The notes under the pieces were generated by a model that was not told the DNA's origin, did not search any database, and saw only the letters and a program-made list of their open reading frames with translations. DNA of 64,000 bases from Apostichopus japonicus (lineage: Eukaryota; Echinodermata; Holothuroidea; Aspidochirotida; Stichopodidae). A program made the position numbers and the translations under genes. The stretch covers positions 26,966,501-27,030,500 of the forward strand of contig NC_092568.1 in assembly GCF_037975245.1 (NCBI RefSeq), read 5' to 3'. The first letter of the stretch is position 1; the number at the start of each line of letters is the position of its first letter. Positions 37,301-48,700 of this stretch are shown piece by piece.

Positions 37301-38244
37301 TAGCAAACAGCATCTAAAGTCAATGGATGTACACTAAGGCCTACACTACAGTTAGCTTATCGACAAATGTGTCAATTTAGGGGTATGAAAGAACTTGACA
37401 CGGCAGACATTTTGTTGTCAAATGCTGCTCAATTGTACGGTGCATAAGCACAGAACCTTAAATATTTTGAGATCATAACATTTCTGAGGAACTACACATA
37501 TGAAAAACACATACAGTTGAGTGATTTGGATTTTTCCTTGATAGACATCGTTGATCAAATCCTTAAGTGCGTCAATTATGAGCCCACCATGCTACTGTAC
37601 TAACCCTGTAAACAAACTAGGGTCAATGCCATCAGGACCAGGACCTCTTGTATTAGTAGGCCTACATGTGTAATTCATTAAGACCAACTCACCTGGGAAT
37701 GTGACTGAGTTATATCTAACGATGTCCACTACCCCACCACAACTCCCCAGTTACAAGGCTAAGGTACATGTTTCTAGTAAGTTAGGCCCATGTTCATTTG
37801 CCTATAGGCAAACTGGCCGAACTTAGAGCCTTAGTGCTTAGAGTCAGAGCATACTCTGACTCTATGGCAAGACTATGGCAGCATAAGGCTTTTCAGGGGT
37901 TAAACTCCTTTTTTCTATTGGTGGTTATGGTATAAATATGTTTCCCGAACTACTGATATATTAACCGAAATAGAGACTTCGCCGAATAGCTAAACTGGTA
38001 CTTTTGTTATCTAACGTTAGGCATAAGTTACTCGGTAAAAAGAAACGCTTGTAAAGAGCCCACCTTTCGGCCTCAGACCTAGATCTAATTTGTTCTTCCA
38101 TGCAGCCGGTTTGTATCCATAGATACCATTTCTTGTGTGGTAGCAAGCTCGTGGACCTGGTTTACTTGTAAGAACTTCAAAAAATTTCCATGGACGGATC
38201 TTGAGGCATGCAGACTGCATTTTCCTGCGACTTACAGTACGCAC
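16321..38244 (-). CDS. DHTKD1: DHTKD1: 2-oxoadipate dehydrogenase E1 component, complete, 21 exons
   Basis: Mitochondrial thiamine-diphosphate E1 enzyme that decarboxylates 2-oxoadipate in lysine/tryptophan breakdown, feeding glutaryl-CoA formation. Coding exons, 5' to 3': 38064-38244, 36287-36401, 35792-35862, 35354-35439, 34764-34871, 30880-30991, 30063-30224, 28765-28838, 27419-27562, 26419-26610, 24490-24681, 24006-24177, 23405-23466, 22877-22997, 22335-22474, 21242-21398, 20051-20253, 18922-19067, 17867-18030, 16609-16694, 16321-16425. They sum to 2793 bases (930 residues plus stop) with every junction in phase. Motifs: YGYKP after the basic leader, HRGRLNLL near residue 236, VHGDAAF near 342, NNQLGFTTP near 377, GHNELDDP near 446, [30 protein letters not shown], and [11 protein letters not shown] near the C terminus. 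GHNELD plus YGYKP favour DHTKD1 over OGDH. A second possible start Met lies at 38218-38220. Confidence 0.95.
17085..17156 (+). repeat. SINE-like 3' tail with (ATT)n
   Basis: GGATTCTGCGCTATATAAGA is followed by ATTATTATTATT, the tail style of many invertebrate SINEs. It lies in the DHTKD1 intron between exons 20 and 19. Confidence 0.4.
18345..18545 (-). repeat. SINE-like dispersed repeat with (AAT)n end
   Basis: An AATAATAAT tract, then ATTTATAGAGCGC, and at the far end GGTCCCCATTTATACACC followed by TGGGTGAAGAGAGGCAATG. I recognise this arrangement from interspersed repeats of marine invertebrates; the subclass is not determined. Confidence 0.45.
19738..19985 (+). repeat. tRNA-derived SINE-like repeat
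   Basis: A-box-like TTAGCTCAGTGG is followed about 40 bases later by B-box-like CGAGTTCTAGTC. The body contains GGCTTTGATAAGCC (a short palindrome) and TTCGCGAGTTCCTGC. Not a functional tRNA: the acceptor stem does not pair and an unrelated body follows. Located in the intron between exons 18 and 17. Confidence 0.55.
20410..21060 (+). repeat. Tandem array, 133-bp unit, about five copies
   Basis: The landmark CAATCATGTCAATAC recurs about every 133 bases (20417, 20550, 20683, 20816, 20949). Inner copies are nearly identical and the first is more diverged. Located in the intron between DHTKD1 exons 17 and 16. Confidence 0.92.
22456..22650 (-). repeat. 70-bp tandem triplication covering the exon 15 splice acceptor
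   Basis: CTGATACGTATGGGG recurs at 22456, 22526 and 22596 (the last with one change). Each unit contains the acceptor-side sequence (minus strand ACACCAAG then GTTTCCCC or GTGTCCCC) and the first bases of exon 15. The copy at 22474/22475 is the in-frame acceptor giving [12 protein letters not shown]. Confidence 0.88.
24950..26133 (-). repeat. Tandem array of 69-bp units, about 17 copies, with higher-order structure
   Basis: The unit includes CCCATAGTAGGAGTATGAG and AATACAAATAGCTATGCTA and recurs every 69 bases. A variant unit (TAGTTGGAGTATGAAAAC) recurs at 25101, 25308 and 25515, spacing 207 = 3 x 69, so triplets were amplified together. As 69 is divisible by three, one minus-strand frame is open for 417 codons with a 23-residue repeat ([18 protein letters not shown] plus five more). 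It sits in the intron between DHTKD1 exons 11 and 10. Confidence 0.93.
27665..28335 (+). repeat. Degenerate tandem array, about 40-50-bp unit
   Basis: AACTAGTGCCATTGTTCT and variants recur more than twelve times, joined by TACTAACACTTAATACATGT-like spacers of variable length. Located in the intron between DHTKD1 exons 9 and 8. Confidence 0.88.
31560..32690 (-). mobile_element. LINE fragment: broken APE-type endonuclease region
   Basis: In several frames the minus strand encodes the landmarks of a non-LTR retrotransposon endonuclease in correct order: NIRSLSKN and AISETWL (about 32590-32490), [10 protein letters not shown] (about 32300-32270), VGVVYRPPN (about 32165-32140), LGDFNINLL (about 32060-32035), and [10 protein letters not shown] (about 31880-31850). 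Frameshifts, an in-frame stop and a small duplication show that it is dead. The order and motifs suit the CR1/Jockey/L2 side of LINEs. It lies in the intron between exons 6 and 5, in the same direction as the host gene. No reverse transcriptase domain was found. Confidence 0.8.
33240..33314 (-). mobile_element. Possible hAT-type terminus (fragment)
   Basis: On the minus strand the segment begins CCAGTGGTGTGGCCAGGATT and has a G-rich tract, resembling the CAGTGGCGT termini of the MITE at 10052. No matching second end or target duplication was found. Confidence 0.35.
33690..34340 (+). repeat. Dispersed repeat with three ~150-bp subunits, DR1-like motifs and a terminal palindrome
   Basis: Subunits begin with TGACCTTTGACCT (33850), TGATCTTTGATCT (34001) and TGACCTTTGACCC (34147). 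Two share CAAGTTTCAT and CACTGTRCGA motifs. The end carries GGATAGAGTGATAGAGTGATAG and then a 30-bp near-perfect palindrome (34309-34338). It lies in the intron between DHTKD1 exons 6 and 5. The class is unknown; no coding potential is seen. Confidence 0.65.
38064..38244 (-). CDS. DHTKD1: DHTKD1 exon 1 with mitochondrial leader
   Basis: It encodes a basic leader rich in Arg and Lys without acidic residues in its first 20 positions, as expected for a mitochondrial presequence, then IYGYKP, the conserved start of the mature region. The donor GTGGGC follows on the minus strand. Met codons at 38242-38244 and 38218-38220 are both possible; the upstream one is used here. Confidence 0.75.
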
Positions 38245-40192
38245 GGCCGAACAAAGTTTAGGCTAGAGAAATTCACAACCGTGAGATAAAGATGAGCTTA
38301 TCATGGTTGACACTGCCGTTTACAGGTCTAACCACAAATTCTCGTTACATGTAACGTATATGATTAAACTTTCTCTTACACATACGAGAAGAACTCAGCA
38401 TGAAAATCTACTGGCACATGCAGATTGGTCAATTTTATCTATATATTTTCCAATTCTGCTGATAAGTTATTAATTACAAATGCTCCAGCGTGTCGGTGGG
38501 ACAATATTGCAAAATTTCAACAGCATTTTACTGTCAATGGCTATAAAATTACAATGCATTAAAGACGCATTAACTTTCATGGCCCGTTCTGTGGCATAAT
38601 ATTATGAACGCAACAGTACCGTAGAGTTCAGTTCAGTGAATTAGCATTCGCTTTTCGTTGTAGAATAACAGTTAAACGAAAGTTTAATTGCTTTACGTTA
38701 ATTAAGAATAAACTGTTTCAGTGGTGGAGGTAATGAATTATCATGTCATCTCCCTCTATGTAGTATAGGGAGATGCGATATTGTACAGAGCAAACGGTGT
38801 GAGTGAGCAAACCAGACAGCAAAACTGCAGTGTGGTTTCGATGATGTTACATGAATAAGATCAATGTGACACGCTAGGCTGTAGCGCGTATAGCCAGGAT
38901 GAACAACATACTTCAAAGTAGTCCAGTAAAAAGCATTGAGATATATGACAAGCAAACATGATAACCGAGGTGGACACTTTTATTGTATTCAGCACAGAGA
39001 TTGATCTCTACCACAGACAACAGGCTTCTTCTCAAGCCTAGACAAATATTTTTAAAAGTACTCGCTATTTGGGGACCGTGACTAAAAATATACTCATGAA
39101 AACGCAAAATTCACTCGGCACTATGATTGCTGTTCAAGTGTCCATAGTACAGATCTACAGCATCAGTACTTTCCGTGAACAAGGTTATAGGCAATTGGGC
39201 AGATACATGGTGCTACGTAATTGCACGTTGGAAAGTTAGGTTTCTGTGCAGTATGAACTTTAAACTTATGCCACCAAAAGTAAGTGTTGAAAAAAGTAAA
39301 ACATGTCACAGAATCATAAATTAGCAGCTAGGCCTATAGCAGAATCTCAAACAATTAAGAAAAAACTACACAAATACCTGGGAAGATAGCTTAGTTTCTT
39401 TACATTATGTCTCCTCAATTACTAGGCGTGTAGTATACAGTAGCTATTGTGCGCGACTCCTAAGCATTTATAGTACCTCACTGCTACTTTGAACCAGCTC
39501 AGTCGATTAGCGGGGATTCGTTCATTTTCCCAATTATTTACCTTGCCTTTTAGCTGCAAATTTGTGCGCGAAAAATATCCTTATTACCGTACTCCATGAC
39601 ACTGCCTAAATCAAAGCCATCTTTTACGCAATGAAAATATAAGGTTGAAAGAGCATCTATCTTCAACTCGCAACTGGTATTGAGTGAAAATCTTTGCAAA
39701 AAATCCTAGCAGCAATAACAACAAACTTGCCTCAAAACTCAGTAAATTGTATTAGGCTTTGCAAATTATGACTGATGGCATGTAGGAAATCCCTTAAGAA
39801 ATAATTTAGGAGTTGTTTGGCCACCATAAGTGTAATGGTATTCTGAAACGAAACATTTTTAACAATGCTTATATGGTTAGGAGTCTACCTGCATATATTC
39901 TACTTTGCATGGGCTTGCCTGCGCATAACCAAGCCGTCGTGATATCGACGGATAATATTTGTTTTAATTAGTCGTGAAATTAAAATATGAACACAACATA
40001 TTTATGACTGCCTTTAAAATACATTTTGTACTTCGTTAGCTCAAACCGTTCCCTGTAATAAATAGTTATTTTTAGATTTTAATGATGCTTTCGCTGTATG
40101 TTTGTAAATGCTCCATGAAGGTTGTGAAGTGACAATCTCCGCACATGTAAAATTCCCGTACGTAATGCAGATAGCGAACCATTTTATTACAT

Positions 40193-41700
40193 TCCTACTA
40201 CTACTACTGGCGGCGATGCTTGTAAATTAGTGGCGCTGCTACCCTAAATCGGAAGGTGCTAATACTCCAAATTGCAAATGCACTTTGATGGCTGATCAGT
40301 GGCGTTTGGGAGGGGAGGGGCAGGGGACCCTACCTCCATTGTCTGTCCAAGGGGAAACGTTCAAGTCGTCATCGGAGGGTGTGGGGGGGGGGGGAGAGGG
40401 TATTCAGTCTGGGAAATGTGCAAACAAACAACAACGTGTGAATTTTTTTTCTTCAAAATTTCAAAGTATTAAAATACACAAACGTGCGTTTATACCTAAT
40501 TATTCACTAAGTTTATCTAAGCTAAACATACTTCGGGATCGCCCATTTGAAGTCTAAATTGTGTAATTTTCTGCCCAGGAGGCACTCCAAATAAAAATGT
40601 ACATTCAGGAAACTCATAGTCACATCTCTTGATCCGCCTACAGTCCGTTCTTTAAGGTTCATGCCCCAACAAAATCATTCGGGGAGGGGACTGGGATTTG
40701 GGCCCAATCTTTTAAATCATATTGACTCGAGCGTGGGTATAACGTTTCTTATGTCTTAAAATTTGATGCAACCATGATTACATTTCTACCTTACCCCATA
40801 AAATAGTATCTGGTGGATTGTATTGAAGACTCGTCCCAAACCGCGTGCCGCGATCTGAAAAAGTTAACTTTCCGTTGCTTGCAAATAACGTTTTCATCTT
40901 GTCGCTACAAGAACGCAGACATGCAGTAATGAAACGTGATACCTTGTTATCTTTTATCTAGACCTGAGATGTCCATCACTGCTATGTACACTGTGTTGTG
41001 GGTATTGACCGTAGCTGTATGTATTGACTGTACACTAGTGTCTCATTACCGACGGTAGCAAGCTGTGTGTGTATTTTCTGGGATCGATGGTGGTGTCTAA
41101 CACTTCTGCTACACCTCATTCGAAACTAGGTCAGATTATCGGCATGAGACGTTTCTTTGTGCGCGGATCTTCACACCGTTATGAACTTAGCGTGGTCAAA
41201 CCAAGGAGCTGTTACTTGAAGAGCTCCCTTAGTATTCAAACAGGATGATAGTAGATCTGTAGATACAATAAATGAGATAATACAAAACTTTTAATATGAG
41301 TCTTCCATGAGAAATTAAATCCCGATGTTTCCTATATACTTATACTAGTAACATAAGTTAATGGCTCATGCACATATTTAAACCTGAATACTAAGAGTCA
41401 CAGAGTAAAACGTGTCCAAACGCATTTAAGCTGAGAACTCTTGTAGCAGAACTGTCCTCACCGAGAAACATAAAGATCACTTGGTATTGGTTGGTCTTGT
41501 CTGATAAGAATGTGGTTTGCAAATGCAAAAACCACACGCGGCACGGAGATTGACTTTCCTGATGACACCCCTGTGCACATTGTTGTGACACGCCTTGGTG
41601 ATTGAGTAGTAGGGACTCCAATTTGGAGTAGCACCCCCTTCCGTTTAGGGTAGTAGCGCCACTAATTTACAGTAGCATCACCGCCTGTAGCAGTAGTAGC
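40193..41700. repeat. Segment flanked by ~80-bp inverted repeats
   Basis: The left arm 40193-40273, reverse complemented, matches the right arm 41619-41700 over CCAATTTGGAGTA, TTTAGGGTAG, CGCCACTAATTTACA and GTAGTAGTAG with small indels. Family A copy 3 lies inside. It could be the ends of a composite DNA element or an inverted duplication. Confidence 0.65.
40821..41180 (+). repeat. Dispersed repeat family A, copy 3
   Basis: It matches copies at 1862 and 3341, from TATTGAAGACTCGTCCCAAA to GGATCTTCACACCG, and shares TATCTAGACCTGAGATGTCC with copy 2. Confidence 0.75.
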
Positions 41701-41910
41701 ATCGCCTATTTAGAGTAGTAGTCCCACCTTTTTTTTACAGAAGCCTCGTCACTTATGAGTAGTAGCACCTCCTGTTTATAGTAGTAGCACCTCCTCATAA
41801 GAGTAGAAGCACTTCTTATAAGAGTAGCATCATCCCATGTTAAGGGTAGTGACACCTCCTGTTTAGGGTAGTAGCACCTCCTGTTTAGAGTAGTAGCGCC
41901 ACTTGTAGTA
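41619..41910 (+). repeat. Degenerate tandem repeat, ~28-bp unit
   Basis: Imperfect units of the type GTTTAGGGTAGTAGCACCTCCT recur about nine times. The first units also form the right inverted arm paired with 40193-40273. Confidence 0.7.
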
Positions 41911-42791
41911 CTTTTGGCGTTTCATATGCAACGCCTCTTGCATGGTTAGGGTTGTAGGTACCGCACCACAATTAGAATAGTGTTCATCCGCTCAAAAGGT
42001 TAGCCGTCAGAGAAAAGAGGTAAAAGTACCCAAGGTAAAGCTTGTTTAAGCATGTTATCAGTTACTGTCATCGTTTGTTCTGCCTTTATATGAAAGAGCA
42101 TAATTTAAAGTACAAATGGTGTGAAAATAGGGAGGATCGAAGGTGATATAAACCATTTTAGAAAATCTTTGGTTAAATGTAGATATTATTCCGAGCGAGC
42201 AGATGGAAGGATGGGGTTCAGATTGCTAAACTTGCTCCTATTCTAGCTCAAAATTTAAACGGTCATGATATGGAAGTTTGCAAGTGCCATGTGGTGGGTA
42301 GGATATACCAGTTGAAAACTTCTATCTATGCTTTGGCATGTCTTGAAAGTGACGAGTTTAATGTGTAAGTCAATGGAAAACTTAATCGTGGTGCGAGACC
42401 TGTAACACCTCTTCTTTAGGATAGCAACGCCACCTGATGTCCTTTTGGCGTTCCATACATCTGCGCAAAGTGTGCACGAAGCAGTTCTTTGGCACGAAGA
42501 CGAACTAGACTCAATTCTACTTGGCGTTCCATAAAAAGGACACCGTAACTAACTCACCAGCGCACGTTAGCATATACTGTACTGTATTATGACGCATGCC
42601 CCTACAACGCTATCCAAAGTTAGTAAATTGTACTTAGGCCTAGCGTTAGATCTGACAATGCTAGTGTAACTACTAATTTAATGCCTCACTTGTAGTCTAC
42701 GACGACTCAAGAGTCAGAGAACTTGTGGAACGAGGGAGAACATGCAGCCAAGCCTTTCTTGGTGTTGTACATATTCCGTGAGCTCTAAACA

Positions 42792-45700
42792 ATGCCACCA
42801 ACTATTCAAAGTGGTAAACATGGAGATCGAGATCATAAGTAAGTGCCTAACTTAGTCAAAGGCCTAAATGAAGAACGTTATTAATATTAGATATGTTACT
42901 AGTGTTACATACAGTGTTAGGCTATATCAGTATGGGTACCGTTGTTTTCCGCACACGTTACTTTCCGCTGAAACAAAACGGTGTTTTCCGCAAACAAATT
43001 TGTCAGCGGAAAACAACGTTTTTTTCAACGGAAAGTACCGTTTCTTTTTGGGAGGAACAGAATGACTTACTGAAATTATTAGGCACATGGAAGGATTTAG
43101 GAAGATGGATAAGATAGGATTTGACTGTAACAGGATAAAATGTAGCTTCGAGACTAGATTTAGGATACAGTAGCTAAGGTTGTACTTGTAGCTTAGGCTG
43201 TAAGGCTTACTTATACAGCCATTTTATTTCCAGCGAAAATCAAAGATACCGCCTTTTACACCTTTTTTTTTAAACCATCATTACGCGGGCCGAATATTTA
43301 ATACTTAATTAGATACTCAATCCTTCATAACGCGGGCGTCCCTTTGCCCAGTATTATTATATGCTTCTTTAATAATTCGTAATTACGAACACCCCAAGCC
43401 TCCTCTAAATTATAAGCAGCTTAACTTTTCTGGGGTACCGTTGTTTTCCGCACACGTTACTTTCCGCTGAAACAAAACGGTGTTTTCCGCAAACAAATTT
43501 GTCAGCGGAAAACAACGTTTTTTTCAGCGGAAAGTAACGTTTTTTTTTTTGAAGGGACAGAAAAACTTGCTGAATTGATTAGGCACATGGAATGATTTAG
43601 GAAGGTGGAAAAGATTGGTAACTGTAACAGGATAAATCGGCCATGATTTTAGATGTAACTCGTAAGAAAGGTGGTGCAAAATGCGTGTTCGACTATTAAA
43701 ACAGCCCTTACTTATACAGCCATTTCCAGCGAAAATCAAAGATACCGCCTTTTACAACTTTTTTTTTTAAACTATCATTACGCGGACCGCAGTTTTAATA
43801 CTTTATTAGATAGTCAATCCTTCATAACGCGGGTGTCCCTTTGCCCTTTTATCGGCCGACCACCACATACTTCTTTAATAATCCCTAATTACACACCCCC
43901 AAGCCTCCTCTGTATTATAAGCAGCTTAACTTTTCTGACATGAACTCAGTCTAACCATCCTTTATCGACGTTCTTTGATACTTTCTCATTTTATTTTAAT
44001 CATCCTGCCTGAATTTGGTATCCTAAAATATGCGAAAAATATAGTATACAGGAAGGTGAAAAAAAAGGTGTTTTCCGCAGAAGAATTTTTTCAGCGGAAA
44101 GTAATTAGCGGAAAGTAACGTATGCGGAAAACAACTGAAACCACTTTTCTGACATGAACTCAGTCTAACCATCCTTGATCGACGTTCTTTGATACTTTCT
44201 CATGTTATTTTAATCATCCTGCCTGAATTTGGTATCTCAAAATTGCGGAAAAATATAGTGTACAGGCAAGTGAAAAATCGGTGTTTTCCGCAGAAGAATT
44301 TTTTCAGCGGAAAGTAATCAGCGGAAAGTAACGTATGCGGAAAACAACTGAAACCATCAGTATTACCAGGTTCCCTATACAATGGTAGCTCGCATGAGTC
44401 ATCTCAATCTCTTTTGTAATATTATTTATGGATTCGAAGGAAGATATTGTACATTTTCTCTTTGTAAGTTACAGTAGATGCGCTGTCTATTCTAAGAAAC
44501 ATTATCGTGTCTAGCAAAGATTAACTCTCATTGGTCAAGTTTTGCTAACACAGTACCATTGCTTGATTGAACATATTTGATCAAGTGCAGGTTATTGTGC
44601 TTTGACATATTTTGAATGTATTGGTTAGTTTTTTTTAGTAGTCCAGTACTGCTACTCTTAAGAAATGAAATTAATTAAATAATTTAGGCATTGCCTTTGT
44701 ATCTCTTTTTTTCTTCGACATCAACAGATCTCGGTCAACGGTCCCTAAAAGGTATGCATCAAAATAATGTGTGGTGGTATGGTTATTTGTTGCAAAGGCT
44801 TGTTTATAGTATGAACTGTTATACATGTTCATACAACTGTCAAACATTAGCCAATGACAGCTGAAAAAGGAGTACATCAACTCATTGATGATTTTATCTC
44901 TGAAGCTTAACTTTTATTCTATATGCAGGAAATAATTAAGTGTTCAAATATTTAATCAAGCAAATCTTATTGGCTGTGAATGTTTGTCTCTTTTAAAATA
45001 TTACATATGATTACTGTTTCAAAAAAGACTGCTCAGATTCATGTTCATGTACTCATGGACTTGTGAAGCAAATATTTAAACTGTTTGTATAAGCAATATG
45101 TGATAACAAAGTGCATAAATTGTTCTCAGTTGTATGTGATAACAAAGTGCATAAATTGTTCTCAGTTGTTGTGAGAACCTTCAGTTCACCAGTAAAGACT
45201 TACTATCCTTATATAAATGATAACATTCATGAGTTCATATGCATTAAACAAGCTTTCTCTTTGGAGCTTTGATATACACTGTTTTTATTACAACCTTCAA
45301 GGAAATTGTCCTCACTGGGACATTCAGTCATCTTGTGTGTTCCTTAACAATGTCTGCTCAGAACAATTTGGAGGGTAATGACCTCCAGGAAACTACTTTT
45401 TGAAAACTTCTAGCAATTATAGCATGCTATAATTTGGGGCCTATACTGACTACCTTTAAGAATGCAAGTGCGCAAAGAAGTTTGCTTAAAATCAAGTTCC
45501 CATTTCCACACATCAGTTGATATATTGCTTTGATGTTTATGTTCTTAATTGTCTACTAGCAGAAAATACAAGTGCCTGTTTTCTTCTATGTACTGGCAAA
45601 CAGTGAAATCCCTTGCTGTTAGCTAGTATGTAGTCTTAATTTAAAGGCCTGACCAAGTGACCATACTGTGCTGTGTTGACTATGCAGTAGTGTGATGATG

Positions 45701-48700
45701 GTTTTACAAGATTGGTTGTGAAGAGTGGTGCTACTGTTCTAGTGCTGTATGGAAACAATTTTCATGTAAAAAAAAAAAAAAAAAAAGGCATTTTGTATAA
45801 TTGACTCACAAACTTTTACTTATGAAATCTGTTGAAAGTAAAAGAAATTGTACTTGAAAAATATTATAGTATCATTTCCTCATTAAATGTTAAACCCTTT
45901 CTCCTCAGGTCTGACATTGTTTGTAGAATAAAGTACTTGAACCAGCTTCCAGACATTCCATTTGACCCCAAATTTATCAGATACCCTTTCGATCCCAACC
46001 GGTTTGTCGAATATAATGCCACTTCTTTAGAGCGGAACTACAAACATGAGCTGCTGGCAGAACAAGATTTAGGAGTAACGATCGACCTCATCAATCCAGA
46101 GACTTATCGAATTGATCCAAATGGTAAGAAGTGTAATCGATTCTTTGGCATTTATCAGAATTGAAGGGAAATGTTGAGACAACTCCTGAAGGCTTAGAAA
46201 GAAAAAGTGCAAGTGCTTAAAATATCAACTGGCTAAAATCAAATTATTATTAGAATTTTTATGTATTTACCGCATGGATCAGTTTTATACTGTGCTTCAA
46301 GCTTATGGGAACAGCAAAATAATATTTGCTGATAATATTAAGCAGTAACACCTATAGGGCTTATGACAGGTGCTGTAATATGGAAACCATGCAATTTTTT
46401 GGACTGACTAATATTAAATGTTGCACAGGTTCAAGAGTAAGTTCATTAATTGTTCAACTTTTAATTGTGGGAGGATGTATGCAACCTGAATGATTTTCCT
46501 CTGCTACATAACTCCAGTCTGTGTTTAATAATAAAACTTTATTATTCTGTAGTAGTGTGTAGTATTCTGTATTAGTGTGCATAGGCTCTTTCAGTTAAAC
46601 AGTAGAAATACTAGGGAGTTGGTCTGATTCTTACTGAGAATACATTGAGTAGTTGCTGAGAGTATAGTTTGGAATATTCCTATCAATTCTCTGTGAGGTT
46701 GGAAGAGTTTTTCAATGATCTTGACTCTTCAATCTTTCATAACAGCTGTTTTAGATCCCAAAGATGAAAAATTGTTAGAAGAAGAAATCTCTACTCCAGG
46801 AGATTCTAAGAGGTAGGTTTTCCAACATCTTTTCTTCAACAAGAATCATTATGAATTGTATTGAAGTATTAGCATACATGTATTGCACAGCTGTATGTTT
46901 CAAGCTCTACTAAATGGAAAGAAACTGTCTAATTCATGCCTTTCACATGATGAGGGACGTGCTAAACTTTAATGGGAGCAATCGTTTATACGTTATGATC
47001 CCTACCACTGTAAAGGGAGGAGCTAAGTGCCATCTATTCACTGCTGTACAGTATGTGCTAACGGTCTTGAATTATATGCAATGTTTTGTGCTGTGGTCGT
47101 GGGGTGGAGGCAGTGGGGAGGGTGGGGGCAGTGGGGAGACTGACGGGTTAGGTGATGTAGAGCTTGTGTTATTCTGCCATTGTCTTATTTATTGTGATAA
47201 TGCTTATATGCAACCTTTTGTGGTCGTGGGGTGGGGCAGTGGGGAGGGTGGGGGCAGTGAGGGGAGGGTGGGGGAGACTGACGGGTTAGATGATGTAGAG
47301 CTTGTGTTATTCTGCCACTGACTTATGAATGGTGATAATGCTTATTTCATATAGATCACAACGCCACGCAAGGAATGTTTCATGGTTGCGTAAAACAGAG
47401 TACATTTCAAGTGAATACAGTAGAAGTCAACCCAGTGCTGAAAAACCAGAAACAAAGTGAGTATGCCAACATCTTCCTGGCTTTTAGTCCTTTCTTCTTG
47501 ATGTTTGTTTGCTCCCTCTCTTTTTGTTTTTGTTTCATTGTTGAGTTTCTGAAACTCTTTTGAATTTTGACTCCCTCATACGGGATATTGCTCTAAAGCA
47601 GGGGTGGGCAACCTATGGCCCGCGGGCCACATGTGGCCTGCCAGTGATTTATTTGATGTGATGTCTCAAGAAAAAGAAATAATATCAATCTATTTTACAT
47701 CATAAGAAACTACCTAGCTGCTTAGAATTTATCGGCGCTAATGATGCTGTCAGGTACAGTAGGTCTATTGTCCCCATTAATTATCAACTGTACTGTATTG
47801 ACATTATGTTTTTGTGAATACAGATTAAGTACCCACACCTATTGCTTGAAAGTTCTCGGAATCAAAGATTTGAAATCAACAGCAGGTCGTTGGTTAGGTG
47901 CGGCCCAGTCAATTTTTCACTTCTTATATCTGGCCCATTTATTCGAAAAGGTTGCCCACCCCTGCTCTATAGAGAGGCTGATCAAGACTGTGCTCCGTAG
48001 TTTAGTTTGTTCAATGTGATAGTTCTTTCTAATAGATCTGGTGTATTCAAACATATTGTGAGTAGTGTTAGAGAAAATTAAGATATGTTGAACTTACTGT
48101 AAGTGCTGCTGTTGAACCCAAAACTTGGTTTCAGGGCGTGGTCTTTGTGCAATTTTTAGCTTTATTGTTTTCTTGTATTAAGGGTTGCCTATACCTTGAA
48201 GAAGAAGTTCAATGAAGAAGATGTTTACCAGGTGAGTACTTTTGACAGAATTTGTTGATTCTCTTTGTGCCAGTGTTTGTAACTATTTAAAAGAATGCTG
48301 CAGAAGTTACCCTCTCTTTTACTTGTTCCCACTATGTGAGTGTGTTACTGACCTTTTCTAATGCAGGCCTTCGTGTATTCAAACAGATTGTCATAGAACC
48401 TCTCAACTTTGCTTCCTTGCTCAGGACTGAAAATATTTTTTGCTGAGCCAACAGAAAAAGCTATCACAGATTGAACCTTTACCCTACTGCCTGCAAGTGG
48501 CATATATACTCCCTTTAGTCCTCATAAATTCTGTGCCTGGTAAACTGTGTATTATAATGCCTGTTGTACAGTGGGACCGTTCAGTATTGTTCTATGCAAG
48601 TGGACAGCTTAACTATTTCATGAATATAACAGTAAATGGCAATAAATCATAATCCCCTTCTTGTCAGCATGTTCAAAATTACAGTGGGACGATCAGGGCC

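Larger units (their letters stand above)
38245..42791. other. Intergenic region between head-to-head DHTKD1 and PAF1
   Basis: Both genes start outward from this 4.5-kb interval, so their promoters must lie here. No TATA box at a convincing distance was identified. The region holds an inverted pair (40193-40273 and 41619-41700), family A copy 3, a G-rich hAT-like terminus near 40298, and a degenerate repeat at 41619-41910. No open frame has support. Confidence 0.6.

Noticed and set aside
16321-38244. OGDH (2-oxoglutarate dehydrogenase) instead of DHTKD1
   Set aside because: The N-terminal [13 protein letters not shown] context, [15 protein letters not shown] and overall length near 930 match DHTKD1; the longer OGDH N-terminal region is absent.
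46914-47321. 135-codon open frame in PAF1 intron 3
   Set aside because: Gly-rich part arises from the GTGGGG tandem duplication. No splice or domain support, and the flanking PAF1 exons splice in phase without it.
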